Shown: piece by piece, positions 1 to 12,100 of the stretch
Layout: every line of letters starts with the position of its first letter
How positions within the stretch are numbered: position 1 is the stretch's first letter
Origin: Sclerurus mexicanus
Lineage: Eukaryota; Chordata; Aves; Passeriformes; Furnariidae
Direction: 5' to 3'
DNA: 64,000 bases
Assembly: GCA_013396755.1 (NCBI GenBank)
Contig: VWZF01002969.1
Span: 219,408 to 283,407, forward strand
Made by a program: the position numbers and the translations under genes
Notes under the pieces: generated by a model
What the model saw: only the letters and a program-made list of their open reading frames with translations
What the model was told of the DNA's origin: nothing
Databases searched by the model: none

Positions 1-3000
1 CAAAGCACCTGAACCCCAACACAGTGCGGGACACGGAAGCTGTAAGAGGACGATGCCAAGGACCAACAGGCACAGCTCACTTCAGCAGGGGACCCACCCT
101 GCATGAGCTTCCACCACCTGCCTGCTCCTGCCAAGAGACTCCTGCCTGCACACCCCCAGCACAGAGGAGACTGGCCTGCCAGAGGATGTCCAGCCCTGAA
201 ACAGAAGTGTTGGGTCTCAACTTCAGATGGCCTCCAGACACAGCATTCACATGGGATCCAGGATCTCCTTGCAGGACTCCTTTCCCCAGCTTAATAAGCA
301 CCTCAGGTAGTTTCCTCCACTGAATTAGCAATAAAACTAACATGTGGTTCTGGAGGTAGGACTTGTCACCATTTTTCCAAGCAGCTTAAAAACCACGACT
401 AAAATTCCATCCACAAAAAAAATATTAAAATAGATGTTAAAGCTTTTCAATTTACAAGCTTTCAAAGAGTTACCACTTGTGGTACTGAATAATTGCCTTT
501 CCAGTCCATATTCTAATGTGGCAGTGGTTCTGAAGAGCTAGGGGAGACAGCACACAGAAGTATTTTCACTGGTCACAAAGACTACTCCAAGTATTTTCAA
601 GTGATTTCTAAACAAAGGCAAGAAGATGGTGAAGAAAAAGAAGGAGAATCAATTGCTCATCCTACTATCCAGCACACCTTGCTCACAAACTAATTCCTGT
701 TTGTCCAAGGGGTGCTTGAGGCAGACACAGGCAACCTTGTACTAAGAAAAAGTTTCAACTGTTTGTATTGCTGACTGCTCTAAAAATAGTTCAATTCACT
801 GCTTTACACGCAGCCAAAGCAATGGACTGTAATTCCTGCTGTCCAGTGCAATCCCGTATTTTAACTCCCAGGTATCCCAACAACCTTACACTGGCACTTA
901 GGATCTGCCTAAGAAATAGGGACTGCCTGCATGCCTGTGAGGCCGCCCATCAGAAAGGGCAGCCATCGATCACGGACCCTGACACCTAACCACGAACTTC
1001 CTCTCAGGAGGAGATATGAATACGCCTCATTTAATAAACAAGTCTTCCCCGGAACAAGATTTTCTTCCCAAACTTGAAGTACCTGACAGTCGCAAAGTGG
1101 TAGCACTCCCAGCCAGCTCCTGGGAAAGGCTCAGCAGGACCGGGTGCTGTGGAGGAGCACAGGTCCACCCCAAAACCCCCACAGCCACAGCCACATCCCC
1201 TGCCCCAGCGACCGCCACGCGCTGCACCACGCAGGGTGTTCGGGGTCACAGCTGGGGAGAGACAACAGCTCACACAGCGTGAACAGCGGATAAAGGCTGG
1301 ACCACTCTCTGGGTACAAGACCAGCTAGGTCCAAAAGAGCGAGCCTGGCAGGTACCCATGGGAGATCCCCACGCCACAGAGCGCCAGAGAGCAGGTCCCA
1401 CCACCCACAGTGCCATCCCCATCCCCGGTCCTGCCCGCAGCAACACCGGGCCACCCCACCCTTGGACAGGTACAGTGTCACTGCAGCAGCCACAAGCAAT
1501 TAAAAACAGGCAACAAGGAAAATATTTGGGAAGTTTCGAATATTTTTTCCCACTGTCTTAATGATTAAATATTCAACAACACAAAACACTTGGCAGCTTA
1601 CTGAAAGCCTGTTGATGGCACAGCAGCTGATAACAAGAATCCTACTTGATGGGAGATAATCCTTTTTCCATTAAATCAAGAAAGCATTAAAATTGAGATA
1701 CTGGCTAACCCCATTTAGAACAAAACAAAACAAACCCTCAAATTTCCCAAAGATCTAACAGAACACCACAAAACATGCCATCAGTCCAGAATTTTTAGAT
1801 TTAGGGGATTCTTCTCACCGGCTTGAAAGTACCAATGTGCGCCTGGCCTTTTGCTTGGGCTCCTTCTGGGTGACAAGAGCACCCACTGCTTTTTCATCTA
1901 TTCAATTTACCTTCTGTATCACCTGCTGATAATTTTTCAAACATACAGTCCAGCATTCCACCTGGACTGCTCCAAAGGCAAGCTGAAAAGCTACCTCCAG
2001 CTCCTCCTCACCACAGTTTAAAAATAAAGAGTTCCTTATTTATATACGAGGCTTTGTAATATTAGATATTAGAAAGGCTTGAACCAAAAATCCAAATTTG
2101 GATCCTGATCTGAATTTTGCAGCTCTGGCCCTTCTCCAAATACTTCTGTTTGGCAAGCGGCAGAGTCGAGTAACAAGAGAAGGCAACATACATAAGTTAT
2201 GGGATCTGTGTAAAAACATTAAGCTCAACCCCTGCTCTCAAAACTACACACACACAAAAAGACTAACAAAACCACCCCAAGCTCCAATTAATTAAAAGAT
2301 TAATCAGTGCTTCAATATAAATCTGATCACCAAGCAGTACTGTCATCTCACACATATACTGTGTTTATTCTGATTAATTTCTACAGTATCCAGAAACTTC
2401 TGGGGAGGGGTTCCACGTGTTCTTTTCAGGTAGAGATTTGGCTTCCTACTCACCAATGGCATACAGACACGTGTACATCCAACAGAACGGGCAAGCAACC
2501 CAGCTATGGGGGCCTGGGATGGCAATCCTGCAACTCTCTGCTTATTAAGGACTCATTAGAAATGCTGCTCTGAATCATAATGTCACACAATTTGACTTGC
2601 TTCCATGATGAAACTCCTGCAGTAGAAAGTAAAATGTTCATGAAACAAAGAATTGCATATGTTTGATGCTGTGAAGTCAACAACTTATTGCACTCTAATG
2701 CATTTTAAATGAACAGCAGTAAAACTTATCCAAATCTACTATTACTTGAATAGTTTTCCCTCATATACTTTATTAGAATCAATTGTTTCAAGAAACAAAG
2801 ACAAACAAAACCCACGAGCAAGAGTGAAAAATCCACTCTTCCTAAAAGCAGATTTATAAAGACTATTTTTTCTGCAAAGCTATTCCATCCAACTCAGAGC
2901 CAGGATATTCAATAAAGCCTCAACTCCATTCTCAAAAGGTTACCTAAAGGTCACCATTCATTTTATTCAGGTTTATTTTCTAACCTTGCAAAAACGCCTG

Positions 3001-6000
3001 CAGACCAAATTGGCTTCCACACCTGCTGACCTAGAAACTCCACCACGGTGGTGGCCATGCCCCGTTTTGGAAAGCTGCTTCTCCTCCCACGCTGCCCTGG
3101 CCCGGGTTCCTGCCGCTGACCTGCCCGCTCCCACAGCCGGCGGCACGGGGAAGGCTTTCCCCACGGCACAGAACAGTCAGCGCTCTGGGAGGAATTCTTC
3201 TGGAGGGGCTTCCCCACAAAAGATGGCTTTCCTCTTTACAGCAATGCGCAGGAACAGACAAAGGGTACACCTGGACCTTGCTCAGGGGAATGGAAGATCT
3301 CCAAACGGCTCACAGAGGCCACCTCCAGGAGAAGTCGGGTTGAAAAAGTGGCAATTGGTGTAGAGGATATACTTTGCCCAAATTCACGAGATCTGCACCA
3401 CAGATGGTTTACACCCTGGCATGCAGTTTAAGATTTGTCTACAAAGAGAAACAGGCACATGAAGTGATCAGATGGATTGTTCTAGGGAAACATCTTCCCT
3501 AGGAGCTGGCCCTCACCTCAGAAATGCAGGATTTTTCTTCACAACTCGTACAGAACCAGGTGGAGTGAAATGAAACAAATTCCACTTTCTGTTCCTATCC
3601 ATTTGGGGAGGCAGAGTGTGAAGGAGAATGACACGCTGCTAAATGCTTTGCCAAAGGAGGCCTGACCTTCCCTGAAATGATCATGAACTCTAAAATGTGG
3701 TCCACAGTTCAATTTTTTCCTATGTATTTGACCACTTACATATCCTATCAGGAAATACATTGAGGACAGGCAAGTCTCACCATCATCTGGAAACAATGGA
3801 ACCAAAAGCCAGGGAAAATTGAGTTAGTGACAAGAAATCTTTGCAGTTTTACACAGCATATCTTAGCTGAGGGACTCAAGGTACCTTTCACACTTCTGAC
3901 GTTGCACAGATTTAGTGAACTGAATGCAGCCTGCACACCTGTCATTGATAATTATTTACTTTTCCCCACAAAAGTCAGTCAATCTGTAACTGAAAAATTA
4001 TAAACTGTGTTTCCCACCTCTACCAATGAATTTACCATGACAAAGGAGGGGATGATGGGGCATTTTGTGGTAGGGGTACACAAAAACCACAAAGAGACTG
4101 CAGTCAGATGAAATTTTAAGTTCTCCACTCAATTTTGACTGGCCACGTAACAAAATGCTGACAGTTATGTTGGGTTTTTTTCTCTTATTCTCTGCCTCTG
4201 TCTCCCAAGCTACAGAACACAGAGAGAAAATGCAGATGCATTGGTCTACAGATTAATCCAACCTGACTCAAGAAATCTGTGTTTTTGAAAAAATACATTT
4301 AGGGTGTTACAGGAATTTCAACGGCAGAAGAAGACTACCAAAAAGGCATATCCACCTGCTTTGCTATGAGCCTGAAACACATACCCCTTGAGCTTCTCTT
4401 CACTGCCAAGCATTTTATTAAAAATATCAAGACTGTCAATCATTTTTTTCTGCTGACCTGACTATACAAATAAGTAACAATTCCTATAATGAAAAACCTC
4501 AACAGCATTTCCCAAATTGCAGAACATTTGCTGTGCCAACAGCTAAGTGACGATCCATGCTTGCTGACAATGCCTAATGAGGAGTGATGGATGCAACTGC
4601 AGGAGGGAGCTGGAATGATGTAAGTCTGAGAAAGAATGGAGCCTTCCAAAGATTAGAAAACACTGGTGTTAAAATCAGTTAATCTGGTTTTCTACCACGA
4701 TACCAAGAGCCCAAAACTAACAAAGGCACAATTTACCTCCTACTCCTCCTTCAACATGAGACAAACCGGGCCTTAGGACATATAATTTCGGCACTGCCCG
4801 GCCCAGCTCATGTGGTTTTCCATTACAACTTCTAGCTAGAAGAGTGATTTGAGGACAAAAATTATGGTTCTGAAACCCACACCCACGTCCAGCTGAAATG
4901 GCCACAAACGCAATGCTTTGTGTTTGCTGCTCCACGCCCGGTCCTCAGCCTGGTTTATACACGAGACACTGGGGAAGGGAAGGAGAGAAATTAATCTCTC
5001 GAGCAGAATTACTATATTCAAATCCTAACAGATGCCTTTAGGACAAAAAGAGCCGAGATGCAGGCAAGGTGGAAGAGGCTGGGGCCAACCCATGCACAGA
5101 TGCAAGCACCAGATCACTATTTACAACAGTAAACAAGCGCTTATTGAAGAATCATCACCACTTATTCGCAACAGTGAACAAGAAAACAAACCTGTCCGTT
5201 CCTCCAACGTTCACAGCTACTGGATTTTGGACTAATACACTGAACAGAGGGATTAAATTGCCAAAAACTGTTGGTCTTTGACGCCATCGAGACAGACCCT
5301 CAGCTGACACCATTGTCCCCAGCCATCTCCACATCTCAATCCTCGTGCCATGCTGCTCTCACATCCGCACTTTGCCATCTTCAGGGATAAGACATTCTTT
5401 GGCAACTCGCTGTGATATTGAGTAGACTCTGTCCTCCCCACCATACGTTTGGGTACTGAAACATCATATACACATAACACACATTCAGTAATACAGGACC
5501 CTCACCCGAAGAAAATAATTGAAACCCCATTAGTCTATACGCTCAGACAGCTGACTAGGGAGGTTTTCCCGCCTCGGGCTCTAACGTCTGGACAAAAAGC
5601 TATTAATAAATATGAAAGCTTTAACGAATCTAAAGGGAAATAAAAACAGGCAGATTAAGGCCCAGTGTCCAGCGAAGACCAGGGCAATTCCGAAAGCCGC
5701 CCATCCCGACACTAATCAGCCAGGCTGGGCTCCCAAAGACGTGTTCTCCCCGTCTAGACTTCTAATCCGTCAGTGGGAAAAGACAGGCAGTATTATTTCT
5801 GCCCGCTTCACCCACACCGTAAGAACACTCAACCGCCTCAGCAACTCGCAGACGCAGCACGAGACAAAACCAGACACCACTTTGCTGGATGTGTTCAAGC
5901 GGGGCAGGCAGGACACAAATACAGCCTGACAGTGATGAGCTTCAATTACTGTAACCAAACAGCAGTTAAATATCTCTATGTGATGTTGTAGTACAAATAA

Positions 6001-8258
6001 ATGCTTCCTGATTTGTTTTTAAGCACAGCTAAGTCACTATTTTATCCCCCCCTCTTCAGTTCAAACTAAAGGTCACTTTACATGCTAAAAAACATCCCTC
6101 CCCACCTCCCCTAAAAAAAAACAACAAAAACCCCCTGAAACAAGCTGGACTCCTAGCAAGCACATTTTTAAGTCTTCAGTACATATGCTGACTGTGCCTG
6201 CAAATGTGACCAGCAGGACGTAACCTATTGTTTCAATTTAAGAGACTCCACATTTACACAATTCCTTAAGATGCTTTTGTCAAACTATATTTTAATTTAA
6301 TAAACAGAATAAAATAAGTAAGAGATAGCGAATATCTCATTGTCCCATTTGTGGCCTGCATCACACTCTATATTTGTCTGTGCAGTGGAGAGACAAGCAC
6401 AGACTTGTTTGGGATCCTCAAGTCCAGTATTTCAGTAGCTGCTATATTTTGCTATACTACCATTTTCATTGACAATACAATCTGAAGACCAAAACCCCTT
6501 TAAAAAAGAAAAAAAAAAAAAAAGAGAAAAAACAACAAAAGGATGAGAAAGACAACCAACTAAAAACCTCCATCCACTATGCACAAACACGTGCAGGAAA
6601 AAAGGAGGTGGGGGCAAAACAACAGAGAAGAATGCTAATCTGGATGTTCTAAACCCTCTGGGAAGCAGAGGAGGAATTGAATGCACCAGCCTGCCAGCAC
6701 ATGCAACTGGCACGGCAGGGGAAGAGGGGAGGAAGAGGAGGGAAAGAGAAAAGAGGAAGCTCTCCTCTGCACATTACACTGAGTTTTGTTAACAGCAGGG
6801 CACTGCCATTTTCACAACCAGCCTTCCACGACCTCTCCCGCTGTTCATCCACCACGAGCATCCACTGAACAGAGCAGCAGAGCCGAGACTGCCAGGACAG
6901 AAGGAGACTTTCCACTGTTTACTCGGGTGCAGTGTGCTCCACATCCCTGGCAATGCTCCTCATCCTCGCTGCTCCAAAACAACCACGTCTACAGGAAGAT
7001 GCAAATTAACATGAAACTCCAGCCTCAAATGCAGACTGCTTGATCACAATAGCGAAACGTGAGATTTGAAGACATGAAAGAAAAGGTTTTCTTATAAAAA
7101 ATAACCTTATCTTCAAACACTGCATTTCAACAGCACAGCCCACAGGGAACGGATGCTGCCCGAAAGCAGCAGGGAAGTCGCAGCCTGGTGCAGGAAGCAG
7201 GTAGCCAGGAGGAACACCCGTGTGGAGGTGAGGAACGCCCCTGAAAGTACCAGGGGACAGGGCTGCAAGGTGCTGGCAAAACCTCTGCTGGGCACAGGCA
7301 CCTGGCACCAGGAGAGCCACCTACACGGGGAAAAACGCTGCATTCCTTTGTACCAAACGCGGGCTCGGGCTATTCATTAAGTTTACCTGAATCAAACAAG
7401 CAGCTTTCATTTCAGAGACTAACATATGTGCTCTTTTCCTTTGAAAAGAAAACCCACAATAAAAGCAGAGGTTTTACTTAGTAGCCATTTTGTCTTCAAC
7501 TTGGACATGATACCTAATCTGAATGCAATGTAAACATGCTCTCCCAGGCTCATTTCCAAACAGCACGTTCATGCAAAGAGAGGAAAATATGAAAAGGCCA
7601 TCACTAAATACCATAATAAATTGGTAAAGTGTGAAGATTTTGTGATCCAAACAGACAGGAAATTCTGCAGTTCATGTTCTGTCTCTAGGTCACATTGCAG
7701 AGAAAACCAAAACAAAAGGTAGCAAGTGTGGATTAAGGAGAATGAACTATTATTTACTGCCTAAATAAATAAAAACCACCAACATCCCAATAATAAATGC
7801 AATTTCAGCATGCCATACAATAAAAGAATCAGAGGATAAAATTATATGTAGATTCTCTGTCTTTTTCAGCAACATCCCTTCAAACCATACACTCTAACTG
7901 TAATATGACGTAATATGCAAGCTAGATCAGTATGTTTTTATTGGGATGAGTACGTGTATAAAATATACACGGTGTGTGTACATAAAGGAAAACACTGCAT
8001 ATGAGCAACCTGTATTTACAACTCCCAACTTTCACTATACTTTATCAGCGCCCTCAGCCAAAAGCAGCTTTTAAAAACATACATAAAACACAAATGCTGC
8101 AGGTGACAGTCTCTTGCAGATTTTTTCTTAAAAAACAACCCGAACTGCTTTATGTGCAGTAGGCTAAACTGAATTCACCTCGCTCCCCCAGTGCACGCAA
8201 AATAATATCCTTCGGTAAAACGCCGCTTTACTAGGAATTTTCTTTTAATTTTTCACGG
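1..8258. other. No recognisable gene; possible RFX7 intron or flank
   Basis: I see no convincing coding exon on either strand. Open frames are short, lack protein-family character and are not flanked by consistent splice sites. Modestly GC-richer patches occur near 1120-1480 and 3030-3240, and an A-rich tract lies at about 6502-6533. If the gene order known from other amniotes holds (RFX7 divergent from TEX9), this would be the first large intron or 5' flank of RFX7 on the minus strand. I looked for the conserved N-terminal and DNA-binding-domain exons of RFX7 and did not find them, so this is inference from synteny only. Confidence 0.4.
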
Positions 8259-8481
8259 NNNNNNNNNNNNNNNNNNNNNNNNNNNNNNNNNNNNNNNNNN
8301 NNNNNNNNNNNNNNNNNNNNNNNNNNNNNNNNNNNNNNNNNNNNNNNNNNNNNNNNNNNNNNNNNNNNNNNNNNNNNNNNNNNNNNNNNNNNNNNNNNNN
8401 NNNNNNNNNNNNNNNNNNNNNNNNNNNNNNNNNNNNNNNNNNNNNNNNNNNNNNNNNNNNNNNNNNNNNNNNNNNNNNNNN
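8259..8481. other. Assembly gap (223 N)
   Basis: Run of 223 unknown bases. The right flank is extremely GC-rich and followed by a TG microsatellite, which probably explains the failed assembly. A first exon could be hidden here. Its true length is unknown. Confidence 0.98.
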
Positions 8482-8516
8482 CAGCGCGGGCGCGGTGCCG
8501 GGGCGGCACACGTGTG

Positions 8517-8549
<33 letters not shown>

Positions 8550-8830
8550 CTCTGTGTCTGTGTGTGTGTGTGTGTCTGTGTCTCTGTGTGTGTGTGTGTG
8601 TAGGTGTGCTGGACGGCGCTCACACCGCCGCGCAGGCCGGGCGCGCCGCAGACACGTGCGGCAGCAGCAGCAGCATTACCAGCATTACATCAGCTGCGGC
8701 ACCGCGGCCCCGAGCGCCCCGCAGCCCCCGCGCCCGCCCCGCCCCGCGGGCTCGCCGCGGAATAACAAGTGTCCCTGCGAGCGGGCCAGGGCACACCGCT
8801 GCCCTCGGCCTTCCACGGTGTCCCCCGGGC
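8482..8830. promoter_or_regulatory. CpG-rich island, probable promoter (candidate RFX7 5' end)
   Basis: After the gap the sequence is dense in CpG, with GC-box-like CCCCGCCCCGC around 8735-8750, and is interrupted by a TG microsatellite. It stands out from AT-richer flanks on both sides, as vertebrate CpG-island promoters do. In amniote gene order the RFX7 promoter would be expected upstream of TEX9 and firing to the left. That assignment is inference: no RFX7 codons are visible, and exon 1 may be in the adjoining gap. The island could also serve a bidirectional or non-coding transcript. Short open frames through it look like composition effects. Confidence 0.5.
8511..8608. repeat. (TG)n microsatellite
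   Basis: About 98 bp of TG dinucleotides interrupted by TCTG and TGCG variants. It sits inside the CpG-rich block directly beside the gap. Alternating purine-pyrimidine runs like this can form Z-DNA and are usually length-polymorphic. Confidence 0.95.
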
Positions 8831-9051
8831 ATCAGTGGGGCCGGGCTGCCAAACCTTCCTGCGATCAGTGTTGTCCCAAAAATGGAAGCTGCTCAGCTAC
8901 CACAGTTGCATTCTCTGAACTGCGGGCACAAGCGATGTTTCTGCCCCTGGGATCACGGGTTTTGATGAAAAAGCCAGAGGAAATGCAAAGCCTGGGGTAG
9001 TGGGGCAATAAATACCTAAATTCAGGGACTATCATACAAGGTGACCATTAT

Positions 9052-9124
9052 TACAGTTGTGATTAGGGGCTGGACTCGGTGATCCATGTGGGTCCCTTCC
9101 AACTCTGGATAATCTATGGTTATT
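9052..9124 (+). mobile_element. CR1 LINE 3'-end fragment
   Basis: The segment reads GGACTCGGTGATCC, then GGTCCCTTCCAACTCTGGAT, then an ATCTATGG tail. This is the familiar CR1 3' end (a GGACTnGATGATC motif, GGTCCCTTCCAACC, terminal ATTCTATG repeats) in the forward orientation. Only the last 70 bp or so are recognisable, as usual for 5'-truncated CR1 copies. No reverse-transcriptase coding sequence was seen upstream. Confidence 0.8.
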
Positions 9125-12100
9125 GTTTCTTTTCCCACCATAGTCATGGTAACAAAGACAGCTCAGGCTGCTTTCCCTGTCACTCCAGTTCTGGAAGTGT
9201 CCCCACTGGAATCCACAACTTCAGCCCCCGAGGCGGGGGCATGGGCACACAGGTACCCTCTGACAGTGGTACACAAGGATGAAGGAGTGACTTCCAAGCC
9301 TGTGCTGATCACTGAGAACATGGGCCTAAAGGTGACTAATAATGTAAACATACACTGGAGACACAGCATTGCTAAATTTAGGAGGTGAGTATTCTGTCAT
9401 CAACCAAAGCGAGGCCTTTCAAAAATAAATCTTCGCTTACATTTCCACTGCTCCAAAATCAGAACACAAATGGCTATGACAATGACGGTTATTTTCCCCT
9501 TACAAAACCTCTCATCAGAACCACAGAAAATAAGCTCTCCTGTTCCTCCCTCTTATTAAAAACATTTTTTAACATTAATTGGGAATTTCTGAAGGTCATC
9601 CAAAAAAAAAAAGAAGAAAAAAATACAAGTAAAAGTTGTCATCAGAAGTAAACATAAAAGCAATCAATTTAAAATCCCTGACTGCTCTCCTTTTGGCAAA
9701 AAACTACATCAGTATGCAGGTAAAGTTGCACAGGGAGACAAAGGTAAACATCCTTGGTGATATTTTCTAGTTTTGTGGCGATTTCCACTTAATATCAACT
9801 GTATCAACACAGCCATGGTTGCCTCTGTTGAGAACTTCTGTTGGACCCCGTCACATCTGCCTGGACAGAACTTCACCCACAGAGCCATAAAAGCATTCTG
9901 GCCAACACATATCTGTCAGTCCCAGATTGAAATCGATAGTCCTACACATCAGAATAAAGTTCAAGAGATGTGCATCATGTTTGCAGGATCATAGACTATT
10001 ACAGTACACTGGAAAAGATACACATCATTTCAGTGTTGCTTTCAGTCTAAACCAGCAGCTGGAAGACAAGTTTATTATTTAGTTCCTCATGAATTTAGTT
10101 CCCAGCCATGTCAGCCTGTAATCGCATTTATTTACAGCTGTGTGGGCATCATATGACAAAAAAACTAATTAGTCACTTCTCTTCTGCAAAATCTGCCATG
10201 CCATGCCAGGCATCAGAGGGCCGCCACCACCACCCTGAAATCACACCAGGTGTTTTAGGGCAGAATGGGATTAAATTGGCAGAGAGATGTAACAAGTGGG
10301 CCAGACTCCCAGGTTGCATTTTTGTGGTTAAAGTGGTCCATGGGCCTCAAGAGCTATGTCTGTGCTCCCATATCTCATTATCAATCCATCCTTTTAAAAA
10401 AAACCCAAACATTTCCTGTGCCTTTTCTGTGCGAAGCCCTTTGACTGTAGGCCTGTTCCTATTGCTGGGTTTGAGCAGCAGGCACAAAATAAGATTCCAC
10501 AAAGGCCCAAAATGAGATGGGGGTCCCATTTGGTGTAAAGAAGATATTTCCTTCTCGGGCTGAGCAGTAAAGAAGAATTGAACAAGTGTCACAGCATGAC
10601 ACTTGGAAGAAATGGGGCTGTGTTGTGTATAACCACAGCAGAGAAGCCCACACTCTGTATTTCCCTTTACGCCATCGGTAGGCCCATAAACGGAGGCCGC
10701 TTTGGCTGACCTGTACACCACGAGCTGAGCTTGCCTGGCTTTGTGCTCTCTACACCTGTGCAAAATGGGCAACAATGGTGGCAACTTGTACGCAGTTTAC
10801 GTGGTCATATATAACTACAGAAAAGAACAAATAGATCCAGAATTACTGCGTAAATAAAGAGCTTCTGCTGACAGAAATAACTTGAAGATACTGAGGGGAA
10901 TTATTTAAAAGCTGTGAGACAAACCTGGACTCAGATGGACTGACTGGACACCTCCAGGGAATACCATCCAAGGACACTACAATGGCCTGCTGGAGTTCTT
11001 GTCCCTAATGGCTCTGAAAACCTTCCTCTGATGCAGGGATCGAGCTCCTTGTCAGCAGTGCGTAAGAAACACACCTAAAGTAATACAAAGGAGTTAATTT
11101 CAAGCCCCATTACTGTAAATGAAGGCATGTGTGAAAGTTTAAGCATGTCAGAAACCTGACCAGTATTGGCAGGACCGAGACCTTCCCTGTTCTTTCCCAT
11201 TCTCCAAATAGGAAGAGCGCAGCAGCTGAACTCAGAGCAGGTAGGCTGGGCGCTTCCCCTCCCCTTTGCAGACAGGCTGTACTTGTCTAGAAACTGATGT
11301 TCCTGTATTAGGGCTAAAATTCCTGTCCTTTTTAACTCAGAAGTGCTGGAATTCTCCTGTGTTGGACAGATACATTCCTTTGAGGATGACCTTCAAGAGA
11401 ATGAAAAAGCCATTTTGGGGAAAGAAAGACCCAGCTGCCTGCACGAGGACAGTCTCCACCGTGCAATCCTGTGATGGAAGGGAGCCAACTCCATTTTGCC
11501 AGGTCAATTCTAAAAGCTGTGTTTGTTTTTCCTCCATTTCTGGAACTTGGGGTCTAAGGCAAGCCCCCTTTGCAGGCAAAAGTGGTGCTTGCATACCGTC
11601 TAACCTATTTTTCAGGGGTTTCTCTACTGTACTTTAGTGTGGCTCTGTTTTGTTTTCTCTCCCACTACGTATTGTGTCTGACAGTGGGGAGTACGGCGTC
11701 TCCTGCTTTCAAGCAGGAATGCCTCGCTGCCCTTTCTGCAGCTCGAAACTGGCACCGAGGGGAAGGTGCTTTTCCTGCTCTCCTGTCAATAGACAGGGAT
11801 CTGCCACCTCTTGTCTAGCACAGGGCCAGGGACCTGCATGCTCAGAGGCTAACTTGAGGCACGAGGCAGATAAATAATGAAATCTCACTGTCTTTATCCT
11901 CAAGACAAACATGAAACACGTTCTGTGTGGATAATTGACTTTAAAGGCTTGCTAAAAAAAGACACTTCCCAAAAGCTTTAAAAGCCAGTTCAGTGAACTC
12001 CATTTTGATGCCTTTTTGCAACTCTCCTTCCCTAGGGGTGTCTGTCTCTGTGTATCCTGAGCTATGCCCAAGACATTTCCCTCTTGGTTCTCTTCGTTTT

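Noticed and set aside
6497..6535. Retrocopy poly-A tail
   Set aside because: A-rich tract lacks an adjacent processed coding sequence or target duplication that I can see.
1..8258. Coding exons of RFX7
   Set aside because: Searched by eye for the conserved N-terminal and winged-helix residues on the minus strand; none found.
8231..8623. Frames spanning the 223-N gap (His/Thr-rich or Val/Cys-rich)
   Set aside because: They read through unknown bases and the TG/CA microsatellite.
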